This document shows positions 53,960-64,000 of a stretch of DNA of 64,000 nt, piece after piece (position 1 is the stretch's first letter; each line of letters opens with the position of its first letter). The notes beneath the pieces are model-generated. The model had not been told where the DNA came from and searched no databases. It saw only the letters and a list, made by a program, of their open reading frames with translations. This DNA comes from Phylloscopus collybita (lineage: Eukaryota; Chordata; Aves; Passeriformes; Phylloscopidae), in assembly GCA_027886175.1 (NCBI GenBank), contig JAJNNQ010000004.1, positions 18,333,501 to 18,397,500 of the forward strand, given 5' to 3'. Made by a program: the position numbers and the translations under genes.

Positions 53960-54880
53960 TCTCTCTGTTTATAGTTCTGTTTAAAGTTGTATGGACTCGC
54001 TCATAGAGAGGGATAATTACATGAATATTTATATACGTGTGTTGCTATTGGTGTAGGAATATTTCTATATGTATATTGATATATTTATGGGTGTATGTGC
54101 TATGAATATATGTATGGACGTACACGTGTATACACGTATCTTGTTAGATGTTTTTAGTAGTATTTCGTATGTATGGAGTTGCGTAGGTATGTATTTGTAT
54201 TGATGTAGTTATAGATATATGACTCTTTAAATAGGTGTATTGGTATTTATATAGGTACATATGTCTATTTTAATACTTTTATATGTATATTGGTATATTT
54301 CTATATGTTATTAGATTTACACATGTATCTACCTGTATAGCTTTATATTTGTGTTGATGCAGCAGTATGGATATTTGGCTTGGCCTTGGCATAGTGATAT
54401 TTCTATATTTGTATCTACGTTTATTTTATATATCTGTATACATATAGTATGTAATATTTAATCAATGTTCACATCTGTAGATTGTAATAGTTATATATGT
54501 ATGTGTATACATAGGTATTTAGTTCCAATTAAACTTGTATGGAGTGGTATAGTTGTATAATTCTGTCAATTGAGTTCTTGGTACACAGTTATTTAGAGAA
54601 GGAATGCATATTTTTGTATTTTTCTATGGGCTGTATACTTGTAACAATATGTAATAAATTAAGTTGTTAAGCACCTCATTGATCTTTGTGTATATTTTGT
54701 TATAGAGGTTGGCAATAAATTTAGTATTGTTATTTGAAATATTTGTAAAATTTTACATAGCATTGTTATAATAATCTAATAAATTCCTTTTTTTAACCTT
54801 AATTGAGATTTGTATAATTTTATATTGTCAGCATGGGTGTAGCAATTGGTAATAAATGACATTTTCCAACTGAAATTGAT
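53960..54880. repeat. Long AT-rich low-complexity tract
   Basis: About 900 bases dominated by TATA, TGTAT, TTTATA and GTATA steps, without a constant unit. It is similar in texture to 52020-52310. The two may be decayed parts of one TATA/GATA-type microsatellite, separated by the GC-rich block and the LTR piece. Confidence 0.65.
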
Positions 54881-57800
54881 TCTTGTTTATTTGTTCATCA
54901 GCAGTACAGCTGTAGCAATCTGCAAGAAATTACGTTTGTCAACTGAGATGAGTGTTTTGTGATTTGTGCTGTCCAGAGCAATGAGCAAATGTAAATGTGA
55001 TGATGGGGGAGGTTTTGCCCCACTTGCACTCAGGCTGGGCGAGGAAAGCCCTGCAGATTTGGGATGGCAGCAGAGCCCCACGTTGGCTAAGAACTTGCTG
55101 CCAAGGCCTGCTGAGAAAACTCCGGGACCCCACAGAGCGTACAGCTCCAGCCAGAGCTCCCCAGGGAGGACAAATCCACCCCCCATGGCACAGGCAGCTC
55201 TTCGGGAAAGCGCTCCAAGTGTCCCTCTGAAGGTCATCCTGGAGCCCAGAAGCCACCAGGGATCCTGAGCCAGCTGGGCTGCCTTTAGCAGCACTTTGGC
55301 AAAGGAGCTGCAGCAAGGGGGAGGCAACAGTGACTGTGGCTGCTGCAAGCTGGGGATGCAGGAAGGGCCATGGACACTTGTGCTGAGACCCTCCAGAATC
55401 CAGGAGAACTGGGAAGGAACAAGCTCTCGCAAGCACTATAATGATGAAAGCCCTTGGTGTGAAGTTCCCTGGAGGAACTCCCAGGGCAGTTGCTGCCAGG
55501 ATCAGCAACAGCAGAAGCCAGCAGGTTCTGCTCCTTTTCCTGGCTCTGTGTGCAGCTCCCAGGCTGTGATGGTCCCTGCTCCCACAGAGCCCTTGCCCAC
55601 GGAGGTTGCATGGCAAAAGCAATCCCGTTGCAAAGAGAGGCGTGGCAGCTGAAGTCCACTGCCCTTGTTTTTAGGATTCCCTAAATGACTGCCATGCTAA
55701 AGCACAGCAGCTGGGCTGCAGGGCCCCTCACAGCTCTGTGTGTTGTGTTGCAGGCCTGCCTGATGTGCCTGTGCTGCAGCACACACAAGAACAAAGTGAC
55801 TTGATCATATTTTTAGCACAGCAACTCCTGGATCTGATGGCACACTTCCTGACCAGCCAGGGCCAGGCTTGGCCAGAGCCCAGGTCTGGGCTGGGTTTTC
55901 CCCTAAAATACCATACAAACAAACGTCTATTCATGTCAATTGGGAAAGTTTCCCAAAGTGATACATTTCTTGCAGATAACTGCACAAGGTTATACAGAGC
56001 TAGAATAAGCATCTTTGTTGTCCATTTTTCACTAAATACTGATGGGGTTAATGACACAGTGCCCAGAATTCATCTTGAAAGTCAGCTCTGGCTCAGGCCT
56101 GCTGTTCAGCCCTCAGCACATCAGACACTGAATTCAGAGAACCTTTTGATAAAGGTTTGCCATCCCTTCACTTCTTTTAGCCCAATACTTCTAGTCCTGA
56201 TAAATTTAAATTCTTTACACACTTTCTGGCAAACAGACCATCTAAAATTTTCACTGTTTCTCAGTGTTTAAATTCTATCCATGAAGAGAAATTCAGTGAC
56301 TTCCAAAATGAAATTGAAAGAAGCTATTACTTTAAAACAAAACCGAGACTTCTTTCTTTATAAAGGAGAACAGGAGTTTCCAAAACTCCTCTATGAAACT
56401 CATGCGGATTGTTTGAAGTATCCATTTCCTGCCATGAGCTGAAGGAAGCCAACCTGGGCAGCATGCGCACAAAGCTCAATTTCGTAGAAAGGTGATACAG
56501 GAGTGACTGGAGAAGGACAGAGTGGCTTTGCAGCTCTCCTGGGGCTGTTCAGTTCAGATTGCTGTTCAAGGAAGCTCTTGTAAAAGCTGTAAAAGGAGCT
56601 CTTGCTGCTGTAGCAAAACTGTTTGAAGATGCAGACAGTTTGTTCATGAGCCAGGTTCTGGTTGTGATGAACAACCATTTGTAGCCCAAAATCTACCAGC
56701 AGCATTACCACACCATTCTTCAGCCAAATTCCTGCCAGAATCTGTGATCCCAGGAGCAACTTCCAGTGAAAGGGAGGAGGCTTCTACTCTCATTCCTTCT
56801 AACAGCTCTTACAGCATGGCAGAAATTCTCAGCAGCCCAGGTTCTCCTTGGAAAGGCAGGATGCTGTGTTCCTTCTCTCTTTTCAGAATTCCTCATCATT
56901 TGCAAGGCTTTATTCATATATTCTGAATGTTTTTCCCAAGATAATAATGAATATTGTAAGAACCTCTGATGAACTCCTTTCACTTTGTGTCTATTATTTT
57001 CTGCAGAGAGGGGATACAGCAGGGCAGCAGAGATTCCACACTTCAGGGAAGGGACACCCATGAGACAAACCTCTGACAGCTGCACCTTCCATGCAAATTA
57101 AGTTTACAGGGAAAACACTATACTCTAGGAAGAAATGTTGCAAATCAATGACTTCCCATTTTGATTTTAGGAGGACATTTGAAATGCAGCCTCCAAGCAC
57201 AGGGAGCACTGAGACACACCACATCCCAGCCAAAATTTCCAGCAGCCATGATAAAATGACTGCAGAAATGATGCAGCACCTTGGCCCTCCTGTTGTGTCA
57301 GGAATAAGCTACTGGGGATACAGCCAAAGGGACAAAAGTTGTTCTAGTTGAGCATATTCTGAAAGCAGAGGAAAGAAGGAATTAAGTGTCTCTGCTTGTA
57401 GGAGTTTCAAGCTTATATTTCCAAGAATATTTCCAAGAAATATTTCCAAGAACTGGACACAAAGGATGAGAGCATAGACAGCTAGTACCAGAGGCCAGAG
57501 AACCAGAAAAATAAACCAAACAACAGCTTTAATAAGAATTTGTACATAACAAGATTAATCTTTGTGGTAAAGTTGCAGCAAAGGAACCACAACAAGTCCT
57601 TTTATGAGAAGGACAATGACAGCAATGCCTCAGCCTAGGGGAAGGTGAGCGCATCAGCTAGGGTTCATCAGTGGCATGCTATTTTCTAAGGGTCTCCAAG
57701 ATCTTTCCTTTCTCCTCTTATGGAGACTAAGATGTTTACTGTTTGTCTGGGGCTCAGAAAGATGTTTTCTAGTTCACCAGCCCTCAGAGGTTCTTGCCCC

Positions 57801-58307
57801 AACTCAGGAAGATACACAGGTCCCTAAGGACCTGCTCCACTGAATCTACAGATTCAGTTCCTTGGCCTCTATTGGGCCTGCTAACTGGGAAAAACTTCCC
57901 TCCCAGGAACAGTGCCATCCCTTGATGGGATTTAATTAGCATCCAAAGCAGAGCCCTCAAATAAAGCACTCACTAATTGCTGCTGCAGCTCAGCTCCCAT
58001 CCCACCATGGCAGCACTTCAGTTGCGTGTTCTCACCTTGGCAGCGTGAAAGTGAGGGGTGGGAAATTTCCTCTCAGGCACAAAGAGCACACAAAAACTGA
58101 GGGCAAGACCAAAGGGACAGGGCCAAGAAAGGAAACAAGGTCCAGAATGTGTTTCTTTCGAGAGCCTGAACTCACCTCCCGGAAGACACTGCCACTCAGG
58201 AGGCAGAAGCTGAGAGAGAGGGAGGGAGGCTGGCTCAGCACAAGCAGAGGCTCTGTGGAGAGTTTCCTGTGGAAACTCTCAGCACAGATTAGATTCCATG
58301 GGATCCA
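54881..58307. other. Unassigned stretch
   Basis: No gene recognised. The open frame 55738-56271 follows a TGTGTTGTGTTGCAG acceptor-like site and codes a Leu/Gln-rich start (LIIFLAQQLLDLMAHFL), but no family is apparent. Around 57415-57450 ATTTCCAAGA is repeated three times. If the neighbouring pseudogene is RNF20, this is its 3' flank. Confidence 0.4.
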
Positions 58308-58434
58308 TCATCTGAGGATCCTGTGGAAGTTGTTGGCCCCTGAAGGCCATGCTGCACTTGCGGTGCTTGCGCTGTCGGGTGTTGCAGCATGAATTCACGC
58401 GCTCAAAGCAGGAGGTGTGGAAGCACTTGGTGAA
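58308..58434 (-). pseudogene. RNF20: RNF20-like RING exon, zinc ligands lost
   Basis: It reads TKCFHTSCFERV, then NTRQRKHRKCSMAF, and a frameshift leads to GANNFHRIL and a stop. In the RING finger the expected FCFEC is SCFER and KCPKC is KHRKC, so two zinc-binding Cys are gone. The homology identifies the final coding exon. Confidence 0.8.
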
Positions 58435-59256
58435 CATACCATTATTTACCACATTATTAACAAGTCCTAGTCATTTAGCTTCAAGGTTCCTTTGGGCAGA
58501 GCCAAACCTTGGCACACTGTAAAGCACGTAATTTATGAAAAAACGCTGATTATCACCCAATTCTCTCCTTAACATATTTTCAGCCTTCCAGCCACCATTA
58601 TTTCTCTCTGTTTAGAGGCAGTTCTACAGCTGAACTAGAACTGCAGGATGGCTTTTTTAGCTATCTTTTCTCTTCACCAGTTCCCTTCTAACTTTATAAC
58701 CAAATGCCCTTAATACCACAAATTGTTGTATTAAGCACAGGTGACTGTGCTGAATTCTCCCCAGCTGCTCTTCACAGCAATATCCCTGCTTTCCTTTCTG
58801 CCTGTTTTAATGTAATTTGTGCATTTCTGCTAAAACTTAACAACAAAGGCAGCATCGGCCATAAGATTTGGTCTTATTTTACTGGTAACACACCTACTTT
58901 TTTGACCTTAGGAATTTGTTAAAAGTGTTCACATTGTCCAGCTCTATTTTCCTTTTGCTTATCCCATCTTTCCTACAAAAGCTTTGACCGCAGTTAACTT
59001 CATCTGGCTTCTGTTCCTTTTTTCACCAGAGGTTTCACAGAAACATGTACAACCTGCTTCTCCTTATCAAAGAAAAACATCAGTACTAGTACTTTAATCA
59101 GAATTCTCTCCAGGACTCCTCAGCCTTCCAATACACTTATCCAAAACCAGGGAAGGCCAGGTTCTGTAACACCAGTGAAAGCTCAGAGCCTTCTATGCCT
59201 CCCACAAGGCAGCAGCTCCACCTTACAACCCAAGAGGAAATGAAGGGGCCTCTCAC

Positions 59257-59382
59257 CTTGCATTTGTTCATTTCCAGGGCCTGTGTGTGCAGACCCAACT
59301 TCTTCTCTCCTGTTCCAATACTGCTCTGCAGTAACTGTTCCTTCTCCTCCAGCTTACGTACAACCTGCAGCTGGGCACCCAC
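59257..59382 (-). pseudogene. RNF20: RNF20-like exon, open, substituted
   Basis: 126 bases (42 codons) between TTTCCAAG and GTGAGA. It reads VGAQLQVVRKLEEKEQLLQ and then a stretch ending THTQ-type QALEMNKCK. The frame is open, but Glu to Lys, Arg to His and Arg to Cys changes in a very conserved protein suggest relaxed constraint. Confidence 0.82.
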
Positions 59383-59654
59383 CTTGGAAAGCGAGACAGA
59401 AAGTACAGAAGGAATGAGTGGGTCTTCAGAGCTGTCACTCAAGCTGTAGGCTAAAACTACCCCTATTTCCTCATCACCAAGGAGCACACCTTCAGCTTGT
59501 CTTTTTCTCCCTGAACAGCTGTGCCTGCATCCAGAGAATCGTACCCAGATCTCTTTGGTTAACACTGTAAAAATTAGCAGTCAAAAATTTGCAACAAAGA
59601 TGTCTTAATTTCTGGACAGTGGCTTTAAGAATCACTGGAAGGCAGTGAACAGTT

Positions 59655-60425
59655 CCACAGTGGTTCCAAGGATGACAGAATACAGTCATAAAATGGCCTG
59701 GATTGGAAGGGACCCTAGAGATCATCTATCTCCGCCTCCCTGGAATAACTTCCACTAGGGCACTTTTCTCAAAGCCTGGCCTTGAACACTTTCAGGGATG
59801 GGTCATCCACAACTTCTTTGGGCAACCTCTAGTAGTGCCTCATCACCCTCTGAGTAAAGAATTTCTTCCTAACATCTAATCTAAGCCTGCCCTCTTTCAG
59901 TTTAAAACCACTGCCTCTTGTCCTGTAATTATATGGTCAGATGAAGGGTTCTTCTCCCTCCTTTTTCTAAGTCCCCTTCAGGTACTGCAAGGCTGCAATG
60001 AAGTCTCCCCTGAGTCTTGCCTTCTCCATGCTGAACAAGCCCAGCTCTCTCAGCCTGTTCTTGTGGCAGAGGTGCTCATTTCTTCTCATCATCTTTAGAG
60101 GCTCCTCTGGACTCCCTCCAACAGTGCTGCATCCCTGCTCCAGAGCTGGATGCAGCACTGCAGCTTCAGTCTCATGAGGGCAAAAAGTAGAAGGGCAGAA
60201 TCCCCTCTTCAGCCTGCTGCCCACACTGCTTTGGATGCAGCCCAGGATGCAGCTGGCTTTCTGGGTTCCCAGCATGTGCTGCTGGGTCACATCCAGCCTC
60301 TGATCCACCAGAATCCACAAGTCCTTCTCTGTTCCAGTGCTCTCAGTGACTTCTCCCAGTCTGTACCCATGTCTGAGGTAATTCAGACTGAGCCATGGTT
60401 TCCAACTCCTTCTGCTTGTTAACAA
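59655..60425 (-). mobile_element. CR1 LINE 3' fragment
   Basis: On the minus strand it encodes the end of a CR1 reverse transcriptase (YRLGEVTES, EKDLWILVDQRLDVTQQ, ILGCIQSSVGSRL, RLRELGLFSMEKARLRGDF) and continues into the CR1 3' end (GGAAGGGACCC and GATCATCT on the plus strand near 59710). CR1 is the main LINE of birds. The copy is 5'-truncated, as usual, and carries frame breaks. It lies in an intron of the RNF20-like copy. Confidence 0.93.
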
Positions 60426-61216
60426 AAGGTTAACAGGTATAGGTAGAATATACAGGTAGAAGAAGCATTACAACAGGAAAAGGACTTCCCACTTTTCCTC
60501 ACCCATCTGCTCTCCATAGCAGTGAACCCACAGGACATTTTAATGCTCATACAGCAGTCTCAGTTTCTTACAAAGACAGGCTCCTTTGAAGCCTGATGCA
60601 TTCCTAGGCTGGTGAGAGGAACATTCTGTCCTGAACTGATTTTTGTGAGCTCACATGCTGCTCTGTTTCACATTTTGGAGCAAAAAAACCCTGTCAGTAA
60701 CACAGCACTGTTTCAGCTGTTGCTGAGCAGTACCTACACAGCTCCAAGACCTTCTGTGTCTCATGCTGCCCACCAGCAGGTAGGCTGAGGGTGCCCAAGA
60801 AGCTGGGATGCCACACAGCCAGGACAGCTGATCCAGCTGGCCCAAGGGGTGTTCCTGTGCTCAGCAATAACAGTTGGTGGAAGGGAAGAAGTGGGAGGAT
60901 GTTCAGAGCTGCAGCATTTATTAAATAATAATAAGGCATGGTGAAGCCCTGCATTCCTAGAGATGACCGGACTCCTGCCTGCCACAGGAAGTAATCAATA
61001 ATTAATATTTTGTTTCACTTGTATGGACATTTTTGCTTTAACTGTTAAACTGCTTTTATTTCATCTCACCTATTTTCTCTGTCCCTTCTGATTCTTTCCC
61101 CTTCCCCTCCTTGGGGGCGCAAGCAAACAGCTGTGTGCAGCTGCCTAAAACAGATAACCACTACACCTCCACCTTCCCCACCAGCCCTTCTGTGCTCTCT
61201 CCTTTTTCCATACTAC
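60426..61216. other. Intron-like sequence of RNF20-like copy
   Basis: No feature was recognised apart from a 25-base segment at 60593-60617 (CTGATGCATTCC and 13 further bases), which recurs exactly at 61444-61468. Confidence 0.5.
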
Positions 61217-61414
61217 CTGTGTTTTCAGTTTTCAAAATTGGTCTGTCAGCTCTTCCTTTTCCTTTCATGGATCTGGTTGGACCTGATACATTCTGACATC
61301 AGCGTGAAGTTGGCATCATCCTTCTCCTGCAGCTGCTGCATCAGGCAGGTGTTCTGCTCTTGCATGTCTCCAAAGGCTTGTGGCATCCTTTTCTGACAGC
61401 AGGACCCCTTCTTC
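61217..61414 (-). pseudogene. RNF20: RNF20-like exon, frameshifted
   Basis: It begins after TTCTTTTGCAG with [12 protein letters not shown] and then shifts frame. The rest of the homology reads [20 protein letters not shown] and [16 protein letters not shown], followed by a gap, a second shift and a stop. It ends at a GTAGTA donor. Confidence 0.78.
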
Positions 61415-62346
61415 CTGCAAAAGAATCACAGGCTCTGGCCAAACTGATGCATTCCTAGGCTGGTGAGACCCTGGACCCCCTACAGTGCCCCTGAACATTT
61501 TATTCAGAGACACCACACCTAGTGAATATGAAGGAAGATTCTTGGTGTCAGGGAACACTATCATCCCAACTACCAGAAAAATGTACTCCCCACAAGCCTG
61601 CACCATAGCAGAGATGGTCTGAATTTGAAGGTGCAAAGAAAAGATGGTTGCTTGTCTGGCAGACTCAGCTTTGACACAGTCACTGCCAGAGCTGGGCAGA
61701 AGCCAACTCCCAATTCCCAGCAGCTGAACAGCTGTCAGATACACCAGGACAAAAACTCTACATGTGGACAGCTTGACAGCTTCCAACTAACAGGCTGCCT
61801 AGCCCCTTAAACTCACTTTGGCCATTTCAGCATTGACAAGGTAGAGCAGCTCTGCTCTACAGTAACAAATATTCTAAAAAAGTACATGTCAATTATTGCC
61901 TTGCCTCTACCCTGCTGAGGTGGTCCTGCTCTCTAATTGGATTAAGCCTTTTTTTTTAGCAGAAGGTATGTACAGGCAAACATATTCACTAGATGAACTG
62001 AGGAGGTAATAACTCTTAAAAAGGAATTGTAATCTCTTCCTCTAATGTCTGATAAAGCCAGTTCTCCTCTGTGCACTTAACCAAGGCCACATGTTTAATT
62101 GTTTGTTTAATGTTTAATTGTTATTAAACATTTCCCACTATGGCCTGCCTGTGATACCCTGCAGCTGAGGGTGGAGGGGGTTATTTTGTTGGTGGTTCTT
62201 TTGTTTGTTTTCTTCCCCTTTGGTAAACAAAGATCAAACTCATATCTCTGGCCTATACAGATATAAATCCCTTCTCTCTTCCTGGATGTAAGGCAGCTCC
62301 TTCACAGGTGCTCCTGCCAAAGTAGAGCTCATCAGAAACTTCTCAC

Positions 62347-62472
62347 TGGCAAGTTTCTTCTGTAAATATTCAATCTGTTCCTCCACTGCTTGGATCTTGC
62401 AGAGGGCATCTCTTTACTCTCCTTTTCTTCCCTATCTTCCAATTCTTTCACCCTCTGCCTCAGTTCTTCAAG
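62347..62472 (-). pseudogene. RNF20: RNF20-like exon, frameshifted
   Basis: After the acceptor TTTTTGTAG it reads LEELRQRVKELEDREEKES, then loses several bases. The continuing homology (ALCKIQAVEEQIEYLQKKLA) is in another frame. The end before GTGAGAAG seems shortened by about four codons. Confidence 0.78.
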
Positions 62473-62479
62473 CTACAAA

Positions 62480-63771
62480 AACCAACCAGAAATTACACTA
62501 AACACAAGGATGTGCCCTAAGCATTGTTAAGACTGTTTTCTCCAGAATTCTCTGAAACACTCAGGACTGCCTTCAAAGCATAGCAAAAAAAAAAAACCCG
62601 TGTCATTTTGACAGAGTACTACAGGCAGATGTACCATTTGAGATGGGCTGTAAGCCCAAGATCTTGACTTCCACACCTTCGAATATTTCACATCATCTTT
62701 TATCAGAGTAGGAACATCAGTCTCTTGCAATTGTACATGTAGGGATATGTGTGCTCCTTTAAGGGCATCTAGTCAAGGACCTTTTTCCATATAAGAAGGT
62801 GATAATAGGGAAAGGAGGAGATAAAATAAAACATACAGTGACACGAACTTGGCAGACAAATGGTAAGGGAGGCAGTGATGAGAATGAAACCTGGTCAGTC
62901 ACACTAACTTATGAGTGCACGTGAGAATGTGAAAATGTTTATTCCATCAAGGTCATCTGAGTGTGGGAGAAGGAGAAAACCCAAAACAAAATATACAGAG
63001 ACACAAACCTGACTAAACAAACACAGAGACAAAGAGAGGACGCAAACCTCTCCAGTCACAGCAACTGATAAACTTCCAAGAAACTACAGGAACCACTTCC
63101 AGGAAGATCAGCTTGGACTTTCTAACTGATGACACTAACGCTGGAATGGCTCCTGAACTGGAAGGCCTGTGGGAATCAGGAGCTGTTCAAATCCAGAAGC
63201 AATGTGCAGGCAGAAGGAGATCAAGGATGAACAAATTGGGGTTAGACAGAGAACGGTATAAAAGCAGACAGTCCCACTGGAAAATACGGGCAGTCAGAAC
63301 ACATTTGTCTGGCCCAGGCTTTTACATATCATCACATCCTGTCCTGACCTATCTTCTTGTCTTTGCATTGCTCATTTTCTTAAGTATCACTGTGTAATTT
63401 AACTCCTTTCCCCATGCATGTGTGCTGCACAAAGTGCTGCCTATAGGAGAGACCTGCTTGTGAAGAAGGCAAGAGAGGCTTGGAACCACAGGGGTCCCAA
63501 AAAGAGGGACATGCTGGTACTTAAGGGACCTGCAAATGGGTCTGTGCTTACAAACCTAGAGATTGTTGTGTGTGTGTGTGCCTGCACTAGCAACTAGTTC
63601 CTGTTTATCTCCAGATAAACATTCGTTCCAATCTCTAAGTGACAAAGCTGAGAGGACAAACAATCCTCAGTTCTGAGGAGAGAAACAACACAGTTCTGAT
63701 GCTGAGTATCTGAAAAGAACTTTAAGTAACACATTAAAAAGAAAAAAAAAAGAAAGAGGAACTAGAAATAC
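62480..63771. other. Intron-like sequence, possible LTR remnant
   Basis: This lies between two RNF20-like exons. Around 63255 GGTATAAAAGCAGAC looks like a promoter box and the sequence from about 62760 to 63440 has a U3-like texture. No edges, polyadenylation signal or duplication were found. A short GT run lies at 63567-63580. Confidence 0.35.
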
Positions 63772-63889
63772 CTCAGCTTTTGCCTTCTTCTCAGCTGCCA
63801 TCAACTGCACCTGGTCTCTCTGCTCTTTGGGGGCAGAGTGATAGGTATCCAGCAACAGTTTCATCTCCTTCTGGCTCTCCTGGGCCTTC
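63772..63889 (-). pseudogene. RNF20: RNF20-like exon (coiled coil), best preserved
   Basis: The block is bounded by CTTTCTCCAG and GTATTTC. It encodes [20 protein letters not shown] and then [18 protein letters not shown] without interruption, matching the BRE1A coiled-coil region. Only conservative changes were noticed. The first base completes a codon from an upstream exon that lies outside the window. Confidence 0.82.
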
Positions 63890-64000
63890 CTGGAGAAAGG
63901 GAGACAGACCACCGTGAGAACACAGCATGAGAGCCTGGCAATATTCTCTCCATCTCCCACACAGATATGGAGTTGTTGGTGGCTCATCTTATCCTGGTAA

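Larger units (their letters stand above)
58308..63889 (-). pseudogene. RNF20: Decayed RNF20 (BRE1A)-like gene, 3' exons
   Basis: Five exon-like blocks on the minus strand follow the order of the C-terminal half of the histone H2B ubiquitin ligase BRE1A: 63889-63772, 62472-62347, 61414-61217, 59382-59257 and 58434-58308. Several keep consensus splice sites, so this is an intron-bearing copy and not a retrocopy. Frameshifts in exons 2, 3 and 5, stops, loss of RING zinc ligands and missing exons between 59257 and 58434 show that it cannot make the normal protein. RNF20 is preferred over RNF40 because of the QALEMNK motif. It may be a W-linked gametolog. Confidence 0.8.

Noticed and set aside
55738..56271. 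178-codon open frame as a gene
   Set aside because: An acceptor-like site precedes it, but the product has no recognised domain, no start context and a composition typical of chance frames.
60150..60422. Plus-strand open frame across the CR1
   Set aside because: It is antisense to the CR1 reverse transcriptase and has no features of its own.
1..64000. CRISPR arrays, bacterial operons, tRNA and rRNA genes
   Set aside because: No spaced direct repeats, ribosome-binding sites, cloverleaf or rRNA segments were seen. The window is vertebrate DNA.

Overview
The window looks like accessory, repeat-saturated DNA from a bird, most likely a songbird. Evidence for a bird: a typical avian CR1 LINE 3' end at about 59655-60425, endogenous retroviruses (ERVs) with alpha-, beta- and gamma-like parts in combinations typical of avian genomes, and decayed exons of a vertebrate gene that matches RNF20 (BRE1A). 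From memory RNF20 sits beside ALDOB in a block that is Z-linked in birds. A degenerate intron-bearing RNF20 copy inside an ERV-dense region therefore suggests the female-specific W chromosome. This is an inference and is not proven by the sequence alone. No intact cellular gene, tRNA, rRNA or CRISPR array was found.

Layout. 1-2281: unassigned flank, perhaps with an old LTR. 2282-about 12000: a plus-strand gamma-like ERV (gag, amber stop, pro-pol, env, both LTRs), with a pentamer satellite inside its integrase. 12241-15480: a minus-strand relative, cut to integrase-env-LTR. 15490-20979: solo and partial LTRs, one carrying a 220-bp GAA/TTC satellite and one (18616-19236) with a 6-bp target-site duplication (TSD). 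20986-28224: provirus A, complete with LTRs and the TSD GTATTG, but with most of the 3' part of SU and the 5' part of TM deleted. 29225-44176: an ERVK-like element whose 5' end is replaced by an ERVL-type LTR fragment. Its pol is split by provirus B (30822-40732, TSD AGGATG), and B's integrase is in turn split by a solo LTR (36202-36724, TSD CCTTA). B also carries a third LTR and a second partial env at its 3' end. 44177-about 50175: provirus C, placed in the U5 of the ERVK 3' LTR, with a composite 5' LTR and no env or 3' LTR. 50176-58300: unassigned sequence with two AT-rich low-complexity tracts and an LTR piece. 58308-63889: five decayed RNF20-like exons on the minus strand, with a CR1 copy between them.

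Proviruses A, B and C are one family and give the most interesting signal. Their LTRs have an alpharetrovirus-like R region and a very short TATA-to-AATAAA spacing. The primer-binding site matches tRNA-Phe. gag-pro-pol is betaretrovirus-like, with two conserved candidate -1 frameshift heptamers (GGGAAAC and AAATTTA), and env is of the gamma/type-D kind with CWLC and CX6CC motifs. The ERVK host element has a related pol but an alpharetrovirus-type env. All retroviral genes seen here are broken by stops, frameshifts or deletions.
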